DNA from: Rotaria sordida
Taxonomy: Eukaryota; Rotifera; Eurotatoria; Philodinida; Philodinidae
Direction of reading: 5' to 3'
NCBI GenBank assembly: GCA_905250125.1
Contig: CAJNOL010000345.1
Location: 60,993 to 124,992, forward strand
Length of the DNA stretch: 64,000 bases
Below, one piece after another: positions 22,451 through 33,969 of this stretch. Every line of letters starts with the position of its first letter. Position 1 is the first letter of the stretch. The translations under genes were made by a program, and so were the position numbers. The notes beneath the pieces were generated by a model. The model saw only the letters and a list, made by a program, of their open reading frames with translations. It was not told the origin of the DNA and ran no database searches.

Positions 22451-24604
22451 GATTAATACTATAATAAAAAGAATCAATTCATTCTTCTCATCGACAATGC
22501 TATTGCAAATTTAGTGTCGATTGAAGTTTATGCTCATAATAAGTATAGTATGCATTCATTACTAAAATTAATGAAGAACGAAAAGTGCTAATCAAAAAAG
22601 AATGTTGACACAATAAAGAATAAGTGATTCTTTTTTTTCTTTTATTATTATTTTATTTTATACTTAGCTACGAAAGCAAAGAGAAAAATAACAGCAACGT
22701 TAGTGACGAATAGTAATAAAAAAAGAACATACGTTGTCATAGGCGAGCGATGGGTTGTAGCAAATATTTTAATTAAACAAAAAGAATATATATATATATA
22801 TATATAAATCAACATATAAATTTCAATGAAATATAAAATGACCTATCGATTTAAAAAAAAAAACAAGACGAATTTCTTTGTTTTAGAGAATTCCAATGGA
22901 TAGTATTTTGGATTTTGATCATTGGAGAATAATTTTAATTATGAAATATAATTTTCTAGATTTAATCAATATTAATTTAATAATATCGTAGAAAAAGCAT
23001 ATTTTACATAAATCGATTATTCAATTGCATAAACCAAAGAATGTTTGTTATTCAATTATGAAATACACTCTCATGATATTTCAATTACTTGTATATTATA
23101 AATATAAACACATCGCAAAAGACAACAGAATTTTATGAGAGTTGTCAATGATACACTTTGATAAGTCATTTTAGTATCCGTATTGCTAGATTGCTTACAA
23201 AAGTAAGAATATGAAATATTATTGCACAACATCAAAAAAAGTTCATTGTAAAATGATGATTAGTAGGAACGTAGAATATTCAAGCCGTACTCTCGGGTTT
23301 TACAATATAACTAAAATACCTTATGAGAGAGGAGCATATGGACACAAAACTGCAGTTTCGCAAACTCGAGAGCAAATCGATATTCGATCATTTTTTTTAA
23401 TGCATTTATACATGTACCCAATATTTTAACTGTTCATTGTTTAGTAATTCAAATCGTAAAACAGTTGTTATTGATGTATTATAACTGATAGGAAAAAATT
23501 GAATGCCGATTTTGTCCAGTGTGTTTTTTTTAGAGAAAGAGTTAAAAAAGAAAAGAATGAGGAGGTATGCATCATCAAAGTTAATAGAACGAATATTTCT
23601 TTTTTTTCAGCCTTCATTTCTAATAAAAACAATAGTGAAAACGGTATAATGTTCTATTTAACAATAATTATTGAATTAATTTTTTATTATATTTTCAAAT
23701 CTTTCAGTATTATATATTGCCTTGAAATAAAATCTGAATACTCAAGTAACAAAACTCTTTCGACTGATTCTAATCGTTTTTTGATTATATCTTAATGTTT
23801 CATCAAAATCTTTATTTTATTTATAATAAAAAAAATCAAGATTATTGTATGTCGTAGTACTAGTATCAAAATGTTAATTGTCTCATTGAACATTATTAAC
23901 TTGGTCATATTGATCTTATAGGACCAATCTCTAGAACACGATAATATTCTGCAACTTTCACATTTCCTTCTTCGATTATTTTTTTAATATGTCTAATAAT
24001 TGTTTAAGACATAGATCATATTCTTGATAAAAAAAAAAGATTTATTCGTTCAAAGTCAGGCTGTTTATCTCCTAATGAAAGCTGTGTTTCTTTCGGTATT
24101 CGATCATAGGATTTTTATGGTTAATGAATGTTCTTCAATTTCTATTAGAATTTTATTATATGAATTTAAAATTATCTCGTCATCAATAGTCCCTTTCATA
24201 TGAGAAAATATTTCTCATAAAAATAGTAATCATCGTCATTTGTGTATTGTCACATGGACTATCCATATTCGACTTATCTTATCTTTGAAAATATTTTCAA
24301 TAAAAAATAAAGCATCAAATATAATTTATATTTCATCTTCATTTTATATAATAATTCATTTAAGTAATACCAATAAATTCTGTGATTTTTAGCCGTAGAT
24401 TAATTACTATTTTGAATACAACTCGTTGGGCATTGTATCATTTGTGGAAATCATACAAACATATTTAATAATAGTTAATTGATGATGACTTATAGATAGG
24501 GTTGTACCGCTCATACTCATATGAACGTTCATGAGCGTGAGCGAAGATACCCTTGGGTCCTCATCTTCTATTATATGAAGGTATCCTCCGGTCCTCCGAT
24601 CCTA
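22451..24604. other. AT-rich intergenic stretch
   Basis: It contains a (TA)n microsatellite at about 22785-22806 and many homopolymer runs. No exon is supported. Near 24500-24600 there is a less AT-rich run with GAGCGTGAGCGAAG and CCTCCGGTCCTCCG strings that looks like transposon debris flanking the inverted repeat to its right. Confidence 0.45.
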
Positions 24605-25105
24605 TTATGTAAGGGTACCGATAGGTCAGCAAGAGAATGTAACAATGCTAATACTTCCAATACTAGTAACAAATGCTATTCGTAGTATTGGTATCGGTAG
24701 TTTGCAAAAGAAAATCAAACTTGAAAATTCCGAAAAACTAATGATAGTTTTGGATTCCTCGGCTCCACCAGACTTTAGCCAAACTTTACAAAAAAACCTT
24801 ATTTTCGGAAAAAAATCTTTGCTTAACGAAAAAATGAAGAACTTAAAATTAATCTCTCAACATTTTAGGTTCTAGCTTTTTTCATAAAACAAAGATTTTT
24901 TTGGGAGAATAGCGGTGATATCTAATGTTTGAACAACGGCTTTCGGAAGCGAAGAATGCGAATCTATCATTAATTTTTCGAATTTTTCAAGTTTGATTTT
25001 CCTTTGCAAAATATCGACATCAATACCACCAATAGCATTTGGTATTGCTATTGGAAGTGTTAGCATTGTTACATCCCTCTGCTGACCTATGGATTCCCTT
25101 ATAAA
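24605..25105. mobile_element. Inverted duplication with related open frames on both arms
   Basis: The left arm (about 24605-24862) and right arm (about 24863-25105) are inverted copies separated by almost no spacer. Both begin with a shared ATAGGTCAGCA and then TGTAACAATGCTAA(T/C)ACTTCCAATA. The left arm read on + and the right arm read on - give similar peptides: ML(I/T)LPI..NAI..I....LQ(K/R)KIKLE and EKLMI, then KKSL at the end. One arm could be a MITE-type arm with chance coding, or a decayed coding fragment duplicated head to head. No family was recognised. Confidence 0.6.
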
Positions 25106-26859
25106 AATCCGTATGAAGACTTAAGGACAAGGGGAAAAGTGCAAGTTCCTAGCACCAAATTGGCTCTATGATGCGAAGAAGGTGCTGAGGTGCTGGAAAG
25201 GTGCTAAAAAAAGCACTGAAAAAGTACTGTAATGCCCTTAGAATTCTGAAAAATAAGGTAAAAACTGAGGTTAAGTAAGGGTGAAAGTCAGAATATTCCG
25301 ACTCTATTTCTCGATCAAACTGAGGCTATACCGAGAAAATAACGATTTTTCATAACACTTGATTGAAAGTTTTCGAAGGCAAGGAATTTGATTCGCCAGG
25401 CTGTCTCCTAAAATCTGTGGAGTTGAGAATCTGAGTAGGGGAAGGCTATTTCCCAGCAAGCTTTTTCTTCACTATTGTAAGAGCAAGATAGAGTGTTATA
25501 TAAGCCATATAAAAGAGGACCTTTATAACCCCTAGATTGATCAAGACAATCAGAGGATCTGAAGGGATCCTCTTTCATATGGCCTGAACAACATCGTTTT
25601 CTGTCCTGACAATAGTGGAGAAAATCTTTGCCGATATTTCCAAAACTCAATCATATAAACTTGTGAATCTTATAGATGTGCGAGACATTAACAACAGTGG
25701 GGACACTTTCCAACTAATAAAATTAAAGTTATGAAAAATAAAGAGGGAAGGAGAAATCATTCATAGAAAATTTGTAAAATTTGAACACAGTTTTTTTTAA
25801 AGACTAATCTGGTTTGTATTCATGGCAGATTGGTGCTTAATAAACAGATGGTTGATTCTAGGTTAATATATAAGATAATTTAAAATTCAAATTTTTTAAA
25901 ACCAATTTTTTTTTTTGGAAAACGATAAAAAGACCTTTTCGATTTTAATGTTAATCAAATCTCAAATTTAGATTCTCTGACTTCTTTCTTTCTATAGTGA
26001 ATTTTCTAGAACATTATATAAATCACAAATGTTATAGTTATTTTTATTTCTAGATTTTTACAAATCATTGTTTAAACTGTCAAATAAAAATTTTTTACAT
26101 TCACAAATTGATATCATTAAATAAGAATTACGATCAAATGGCAATATAGAATCGGTAAAAAAATATCGTACGTTCTCTCAAAGATGACAAGTATGATGCC
26201 CAAGAACAAGTATTAAAAACACAGAAATTGATCAGTTTAAAAGAATTAGACGTAAACCTTAGTAAGAGCAGAAAATAACAAGTGTTTTCGCTGTAGTTTT
26301 TCTTTATTTAAAATGGAATAAATAGACATACTTTAAACCTATAAAAATTGCTCATATGAATCATAAAATTTCTTGCACTAAATGTTCAGATACATATTTC
26401 TCACTATTAAGCTCACCCCTCAAAAAAAAGCCCATTTTCGTCAGAAATCCTGAAATTCACAAAAATTAGTAAAAAAAAATGAAACAGTAACAAAGTTTTG
26501 TCAGTTTTTTCGATGAACACACTTATCCCATATTTGCATGATATCATAGAATGATAAAAATAATCTTACATTGATATTATTAAAATATAATCAATATTTA
26601 TTAAGAATTTATTTATATCATTACAAAATATAACTCTACAATATTCTCTACATAAATTATTAAATTATGTTGTATAAAACAACATATACTAGTTAATTGT
26701 TTGAATTTTTTTATAGTAAAAAAAAAAAAATCCGACTAATAAGCTCACAAATATAATCATATATCGTAGCATTCTGACAAACTACATGAGCAACGTTCTT
26801 GTGTGAATAACTCTTTCGTTGGAATTCTGAAAATCGTTGTAATTCGTGATTATAAATTA
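25106..26859. other. Intergenic stretch with a less AT-rich block
   Basis: About 25130-25690 is richer in G/C and includes short GGTGCT/GGTGCTG tandem strings near 25180-25210. An 80-codon minus-strand frame (25650-25408) with scattered Cys has no recognisable domain and I do not call it a gene. The remainder is AT-rich with no exon. Confidence 0.4.
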
Positions 26860-29618
26860 TTATACAATTTTGGTTACTATTACTTTTACAGTACGTCGCA
26901 TTATTCGATTCCATAAAGATCTAATAGATTGTCGTATTGAATCTATCCATTGAGTACTACTATGAATACGTGTAATGCTTATTAATATTAATAATGTACA
27001 AAATGTAGTAACACCAGGTACAAATGAAAGAATTTGTCGATAAAAAAGTGGACAACAAGTTGAACATGTACTACGAAGAAAAAAATGAGAAGACTAATTA
27101 TAGTTTTAATGAAGAAAAAAATAAATACATTCATACCTGCAAGGATTATATTGTTGAATAAATGTTATTGCCAATCCATTAGCTAATTTATCCAAAAATG
27201 ACATAGCTCCATAAACAAATGCACTACTTTCCTATACGAATAAGAATTAATACATAAAACAATTAATTAATATTGTCTTACTGTATTTTGACCAATTAAA
27301 TCAGATGTAAGTGCACTTGATGTAATTTGTACTGTTGTTATTCCTATTCCAAGTAATATTGTACCAATAAGAATTGTAAATCGTATTGAAATACCAAAAT
27401 TTATATTTAATGAAAAAATATACCAAAAAAGAAATGATGATAAAAGGACAGCAATAAGTCCAACAATCATTGTTTTCTTTCGTCCTAAATATTGATTAAC
27501 TTTACGCATTGGAAATGAAGTTATAAAACCACTAATATAAACACATAATGGACCTGTTGCAATAAATGTCTAAATATAAACTTTATGTTATTAAATGAAA
27601 AATATTTCATTCGAAAAAAAAAATAAGACGAACTCGATCTACTTGACTTGCATCTGTTGTATCCATAATATATAAAGGTAAATAAACTTGTGAAACATTA
27701 CTTATAACACGTGTTAACATCCAAATAAGTGATATTAAATAGAATTGAGTATCATATAAAATGTCACGCCATGTATGAGATGCCGAAGAAAGAGATTTAC
27801 AATGTTCTATAAAAAAAGATTTCATAGTTTATATTTAATGCCGCCACCTTCGCCTTCCTTCGAAATCGATTTTCAATACAGTGTATGGAGTTTCCATGAA
27901 GTATTCTAAAGATGTTCGGTCAATGAAAGTACACCAATATTCTATTTTATTTCATTTTTGAGGTCTTCAAAAGCTTAAAACTCCAAAAATCCTAGGTGAC
28001 ATTTTCTTGAAAATCTACATTTGCTTTGATATTGAAAGTCATATACAAAATTCCTAGCCCCTATCTGAAAGAAGATGCATCAATTCACTTTTGAGAAAAC
28101 TGCGCAAATTTTTTGTTTTATAAAGAGTGTCCTATAAGTTTTGGACCTCAACAAAAATTTATTTATGCATACACAAAGAATGATCCCTATCAAATTATAC
28201 CTATATGAGCTGCGAGTACTTAGGACGATGTTTTAAATTGAATATTATTCGATGATATCATCTCTTTTAATAATAGTGATATAAACAGATGAAACATGAT
28301 AATTAAAATCTCAAAAAATGGCTAGTATTTTTTTTTAAAGTGTTAATAAACTATGACTTCATCGTATGATATCATCAGATAATATACCATTGAAAATATC
28401 ATGATAAGTACTGAAAGCTCATAGATTTAGTTGGATAGGAATCACTCTTTGTTTACATATAAACTAACTTTCGTTGAGGTCCAAAACTTATGGGATGCAC
28501 TGTATTTATACTTGAAGAGCTTTCAAGCACCAGCATCAAATATGATTGTATTACATATCAATAAAAAAAATCGTCTTGAAGACCTACAAGCTACGTGTTG
28601 AACCATGACGAAGAGTGATGATTGTAATTTCATCTTTTAGATAGAGAGCTCTAAATATTCATCACGAATTTTGCAGAAATCTTTTGAAATTAGACGTTAT
28701 TTCTTGAATCTAGGAAGTAGATACTTTAAGGGTTATGTCTAGTATATGTTTATCTCGCCAAGTATCTTCATTTGAGAAAAATCGATTTTTCAGAAGGGAC
28801 AATCTTAAATCATATTTCTTTATTTTTTGAGTACTTGTTACAGATGGTGATTCTTTTGAGCCAAGATGAAAAATAAGAGATGTAAAAAAACCAGTAATAA
28901 TAATAATATGAGTTAACATCTATAAACAAAAATTTTATTAATATTTTTACAATTTTAAATTCGCTTAATATTACTCGAAAGACATTGGCATTCATTTGCG
29001 TATTATCATTCGTTTGATTTTTATCAAGAAGTAACCAAGTTACAGTATAAACAAATATATTTGCAACAATTGACCATGCATGACGATATGCATTTAATGC
29101 AACACGTTCACCATCTTTTGATGTTAATTCATTTAACATTGATAAATGTCCAATTTGTGAACATGCCCAACCAAATTGAAATATTATTATAAATATTGTA
29201 TAATAAATAAATGGTGGTAAAATAAATGCAAGACTTTCATTTTCTAATTGAAAACATATTGAAAATGAACTGAGTACACAAATAACTCCTATAGATATTC
29301 AAAAATATTTTCTTTTTTTTTCAAAAAAAAAACAAACAAATGAATATGAGCTTACAAACCTAATAAATGCCATGGTTTTCGTTTACCATATTCACCCTGT
29401 TTAGTTCGATCTGAAGCAAAACCAACAAATACAGTTACTAGAGCATCGGCTACTTGACCAATTAATAATAAATAACCAGCAGAACTATTTGAAAATTTTG
29501 CTACACGATGATAGAAGACAAGTGAATAAGAAAACCATACAGATGCACATAAATCATTAAGAAAATGACCTATACTAAATGCAAATTTTCGACAAGGTAA
29601 TACATCATCTATTTCCAT
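26860..29618 (-). CDS. MFSD12: MFSD12-like major facilitator superfamily transporter (seven exons)
   Basis: Exons are 29618-29360, 29288-28975, 28919-28835, 27806-27643, 27569-27282, 27231-27137 and 27070-26860, in consistent phase, giving 471 aa (human MFSD12 is about 480). Diagnostic blocks: [19 protein letters not shown] in TM1, [39 protein letters not shown], a second-half start [61 protein letters not shown] and [20 protein letters not shown]. Twelve membrane segments are expected. In vertebrates MFSD12 sits in lysosome/melanosome membranes and is needed for cysteine import. The first donor is ambiguous: the frame requires gtttgt at 29359 rather than the nearby gtaagc. The third intron (28834-27807, 1.03 kb) carries a TA-flanked MITE. 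Some 3' stretches have poly-basic residues and no further domain. Confidence 0.92.
28123..28502. mobile_element. TA-flanked MITE (Tc1/mariner-like) in an MFSD12 intron
   Basis: The ends are inverted repeats flanked by TA (28121-28122 and 28503-28504). The left begins AAGAGTGTCCTATAAG and the right, reverse-complemented, CAGTGCATCCCATAAG; both continue TTTTGGACCTCAAC. Inverted similarity continues inward for about 140 bp. There is no coding capacity. The TA duplication and long terminal repeats suggest mobilisation by a Tc1/mariner-type transposase. Confidence 0.75.
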
Positions 29619-30960
29619 TTTGATTGATTTGTAATATTTTTTTTTCTATGGGAAATCTAAACAAGAATATTTTGATTTCATTGTATCGAAACAGACAATA
29701 CAGTCTATATCAAGTGATCCTTTTTTGTTCATATCTCATTCATACAAAAATAGAAAAAATTTTTATGAATTCGAAATTTCACTAACAGTTAAGATTTATT
29801 AATAAATCAATGATAAAATAGGATTAAATCAATTGCTAACTTACACAAATAATATTTTAAATAAAAACCGTATTTCAATCAAGTCACCAGCTCGATGATT
29901 ATAATTTATCCATGCTCACATAACATTCAAACCAAATGCTATTCAATGACGTGCTTTACCAAGTATTTGGTCGATCTAAATTGTCAAATACATATGCACG
30001 TATTTCATATTCTTATGTACACATACTTGATTAGGTAAGTAAATGGTCGTATTTGTGTATTCGTCAACACTGTAATCAACAGGAAACTATATGAAAGTCA
30101 AATACGAACAGGTGTCGCACGTTGATATTACCAAAGGTATAAATTTTATTTTCCTAACTTTGATTAAATATTTTTATATGATAAAAAAATTTATTTAAAA
30201 ACAAATATTTACATCAAATATTTTGAAAGACATTACACAACAGTAGTGAGATTCAAGCAAAAAAAAAATCAAGATTAATAAACCAAATGCTAGTATATTT
30301 ATAATAGATATTCTTGATTAGATGTTCGTAATAAATAAACATTAATATTAATTAATGAAGATTAAATTGATTCGATTACATTTATTGTTTATTATAATGT
30401 TTTCAATTGATCAAGAGGAACACAATTTGTTGAGAAGTATTGGCTTGATTTTGTATATGTACAAACTTGTCACTACCCCCATAGGGGTAGTAGCAAATAG
30501 CAAGATTTTTATGTTGTGCACAGACACATAGACAACAAAGTGTATTCGTTTTCTTGGTCACGCTTCAATGATAATAATCAAAACATTCATATACATATTG
30601 CGTTCGATTTTTCTTTTTTTTTTTTTTGCATCAAGATAAACGAATAAATAATTGTTCAGTCATGCAAATATCTGTACATTTTAGATTAAAAATAATTTTA
30701 TTCTTTCAATGATACTATTTTGTTTTATTCATAGTACCAATTGAATATTTATCAGTTCTTTACGCAAAACTTTATTGAAATTTGATATAATCCTTAGACA
30801 AACAATTTTCTTTTTACTATATTTAATCGTCTATATATTAGTTTATAAAGATTGAAGATAAGGTTTCTTTTTCTTTTCTTTTTTTTATTCAATTTCATTA
30901 TAAATATATCTGATCGGCTTTTTCGTATTCTCTCAACTCTATGTCTGTACGTCGTCATGA
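29619..30960. other. AT-rich intergenic stretch upstream of MFSD12
   Basis: No exon was supported. An unusual short palindrome CTACCCCCATAGGGGTAG lies at about 30474-30491. The rest is poly-A/T rich. Confidence 0.45.
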
Positions 30961-31111
30961 TCAATAAAATAAAAACTGGTGGTTTATGTTTTTGTTGTAC
31001 AGGCAATCGACGTAGTCGTCAATATAAAGAATCAATTAATCTCTCAACTTGTTCAGCAAATAATTGTAAACATGCTTGTAAAATTCGTTATCATAATCAA
31101 TGTATTGGGCC
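30961..31111 (+). CDS. Short Cys/His-rich exon, possible zinc-finger gene fragment
   Basis: The open segment starts at an ATG near 30959 and runs into a strong splice donor, CCA|gtaagt, at 31112. It encodes about 50 residues with a metal-binding pattern: LCFCCTGNRR, then TCSANNCKHACKIRYHNQCIG. The C..CC..C....C...C....H..C order resembles a PHD-type or similar zinc module. A possible acceptor (TTGTACAG, ending at 31000) may place the exon start later. No partner exon was found downstream, so this may be a relic left by rearrangement. Function unknown. Confidence 0.4.
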
Positions 31112-31966
31112 AGTAAGTTCAGGAGTTTAAATCGATTCATTAGTTACATGTAAATACTATATTATTTGATTAAGCTTCCTCTTAAAAGAAGTCAATTTTC
31201 GTCAGAAAATTTGAAATTATGATAAATGCATGGGAACATAGTCCAAGATCGAATCTTTCATCAACGACATGATTTCTGATTTGGCAAGGTTTGTGTTGCC
31301 AAAAATTTTAATGATTTCTGTCACCATCTGCTTGAAAAATGTGTCTTTTTTTAGCAAAAAGCCGAAAATCCTTTTCCGGCTTTTTCTTAGCTTATGCTTC
31401 TTCTGGTCACGCATCCCAGAAATCTTGAAAGAGCACCATAGTAGTCAATTATGACCATTTTTTGAGAGATTTTCGAATTATTGAACTTGTCATCTTTTTC
31501 CTCCACATAAAAAGTGAGAATTTAAACAGAGAGAACTGCAAACTGACATAATTTTTCAAGTAAAAAAAACAAAATCTATAGAATTAAGATTTATGAAGAA
31601 GTTTGCGTTTCCAAATGACGTATTTTTGACTCTTGTTTATTAAATATCTCCCGAAAACATCATGATATATGGCTGAAAATTTTAGTGTAGCTTCTTCACT
31701 ACAGCCACAACAAATTCTAAAAATTTCATGCGGTTTTAATGTACCAGACCTAAAATCGATTTTTGAGGGACTTCAAAAGTTAAGAATTTCTTAACATAGT
31801 ATTATCAATTTGAAAATACCAAAAGTTTTCTAAGTCAATCAACATGTTTCGAATCTCTTTGCAATTATAATATTATCGATTGTCGTATAACAGCTATGCT
31901 AGATTATATTTACTAAATGCAAATCTTTCTAGATACATTGAAATTCTTCTACGAGTCCAACGAAGG
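31112..31966. other. Intergenic or intronic stretch after the Cys/His-rich exon
   Basis: No acceptor plus coding continuation was recognised. It includes the hairpin AAAGCCGAAAATCCTTTTCCGGCTTT-type structure near 31360-31385, which is incidental in a eukaryote. Confidence 0.4.
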
Positions 31967-32550
31967 AAGTCCTCCAACTATTCGATTGCTTTTGAGTCGT
32001 GACTATGTGCATTATGTAGAACCAAATGAGCTATGAATACTCTAAAAAGAGTTCGTATTCTTAACTTATTGCTATGGAGATACTGCACTTTTACAGTATT
32101 TTGTAAATAAATGCTGCGACCGAGAAAAAGTGCTTTTCGAATTTGTATTTGACATTTTGCATAGAGACAGACCTTAATGAGAATAGTTTTTTTTTGTGAA
32201 TGTCGTTGTTCCTATTCTAAAATACAGCAATGGTAATAGCATGTCATTTACATCATACATAAATCAGCAGATTTGATGTTCTTATTTCATGATAGAAGCA
32301 AATCAAAAAATCTGAAACTACTCTTGTTAAGATCTGTCTCTATGCAAAGTTACAAGTCAAAATTCGGAAAGCAGCTTTCCTGGATCACGATATTTATTTA
32401 AAAAATACCGTAAAGATACAGTATCACCATAGCAATAAGCTAAGGGTACGAACTCTTTCCAGAGTATTCATAGCTCATTTGGGTCTATATAATGCACATA
32501 GTTCTGATTCAAAAGCTATTCAACAGTTGGAAGACTTTTCTCATAAGTTA
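31967..32550. mobile_element. Fold-back element, arms about 240 bp
   Basis: The left arm (about 31967-32206) and right arm (about 32310-32550) are inverted copies. Landmarks on the left, with inverted partners on the right: TGTGCATTATGTAGA, AATGAGCTATGAATACTCT, GAGTTCGTA, TTATTGCTATGG, TTTGCATAGAGACAGA. The spacer is about 100 bp and non-coding. Arms are clearly diverged, so the copy is old. Confidence 0.75.
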
Positions 32551-32827
32551 AGCTATTTATCTATTCTACTACGCAGGTTGTTAACGTCACGCAAGAAGAT
32601 TTAATGTCACATTTATTACTCCACCAATAATCGCCCATCTTTGTGTGAATTTACTGTGAGTTTTATTTTCTGAACTATAAAAAAGCTGTATGAAGAAAAA
32701 GAAAAAAAAAACTTTCGTTAATTTATTTTATTTTTTTCAAAAATATTAAAAAGAAAAAAAATAATAACTGACTGTACAAATAAAATATTATACATTACAA
32801 AAAAAAAGGTAGCATTGAAAAATCTTT

Positions 32828-33969
32828 TCATGGTGTAAGTAATCTTCGTAATTGAGAATCTTTTAAACATCCGTCAATAAATTCTTGTCGAGAAAGTTTT
32901 CGATCACCATCAATATCAAATTTGTCAATAATCATATGAGCTAGATCTTGTGGTTTAAGATCTTGTTTAAGTTTCCTTTTTCCATTTACTTCATAAATTA
33001 ATTTTATAATTTCAGCTAACAAAAAAAAATCAATCAGAAGTCATTATTGGATATTAATTCGAAATAATAATACAAACTTAGTTCTTTTTTATCAAGTGAA
33101 CCATTATCATTGATATCATACATTGAAAAGGCAAGATCAAGACGATCTTTTAGTTCACCTATATAATATAAATGAATAATATAAATGAAATGAATAGATT
33201 CTTACTACTCATAGTCAACACAATAGCTGTTAGAAATTCATTAAAATCGATAATACCTAATAAAAAGAATTATTTTATCATAATTTTAAAAATAAAATTT
33301 ATCAAACCATTTTTATCTTTGTCGAATGCTTTGAATGCTAATGAGCAAAAATTGGTTGCCTAATATAAATATAAAGACTTCAGAAAAAAAAATTTTCTTT
33401 TTACTGATTTCATACGTTTCCTTGTGGATAAAATTTTCGATAAACTTCAATAAATTGTTTTCGATCAAGTTTACCTATTGAAGAAAAACAATAAAGATGG
33501 TTAATTATTGAAAATAATTAAATAAACCTGATGGATAATCGCGTATAAAATCTAAACGAAAAGAAGAATATTAAAATAAAATTTAGAATGAAAACAAATA
33601 AAAAGAGAAAAATAACTAACTTTGATGCCATTCACGAATTTGTTCAGCTGAAAAATTCGTTGATGAAATAAGTATTTCAATTTGATTATCAGTAAGTTCA
33701 GTAAAATTTGCCTTTTTCCTTTTTTCTTTTAATGCTTTATTGCCCATTGTTGTTTCTCTTTGTTCTTCGCTTGATGTTGAAATGTCAGAAGACACAATTA
33801 TTTCAGTGTTCTGCACTTCTTCTCTTCTTATTTCGTTTTTTATTTTATTGCTGTTTCGAATAGGTGAATGCGTAGATGGTTCTGTTTCAGATGGATTAAG
33901 AGATGAGCAAATATTAGCGTCAAATTTATGTACAAGTGCTGAACAAGCTTGAGTCGTAAATGCGTACAT
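32828..33969 (-). CDS. Neuronal calcium sensor / KChIP-type EF-hand protein (seven exons)
   Basis: Exons are 33969-33621, 33551-33528, 33474-33416, 33359-33308, 33256-33206, 33158-33078 and 33015-32828, giving 267 aa. The C-terminal 190 residues are a full NCS fold: FSAEQIREWHQNFIRDYPSG (degenerate EF1, with the typical PSG), then loops DKDKNGIIDFNEF (EF2), DINDNGSLDKKEL (EF3) and DIDGDRKLSRQEF (EF4, with Arg where Gly is usual at loop position 6). It should bind calcium through EF2-EF4 and expose a hydrophobic groove to a partner. An internal in-frame ATG at 33747 gives MGNKALKEK, a classic short NCS start, but the frame is open for 74 more codons upstream and position 6 lacks the usual Ser/Thr of a myristoylation site. 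The extension is low complexity and acidic, as in variable KChIP N-termini. Frequenin, hippocalcin or KChIP cannot be separated by eye. Confidence 0.9.

Noticed and set aside
28710..28834. Extension of MFSD12 exon 3 reading NEDTWRDKH
   Set aside because: It resembles the next exon's HTWRD only superficially; using the donor at 28834 restores phase and the family alignment.
29352..29359. gtaagc donor at the end of MFSD12 exon 1
   Set aside because: Its use breaks the reading frame into exon 2; the gtttgt four bases upstream gives the conserved HLLGVICVL.
31360..31386. Hairpin followed by T-rich tract resembling a Rho-independent terminator
   Set aside because: The window is eukaryotic nuclear DNA; the structure is incidental.
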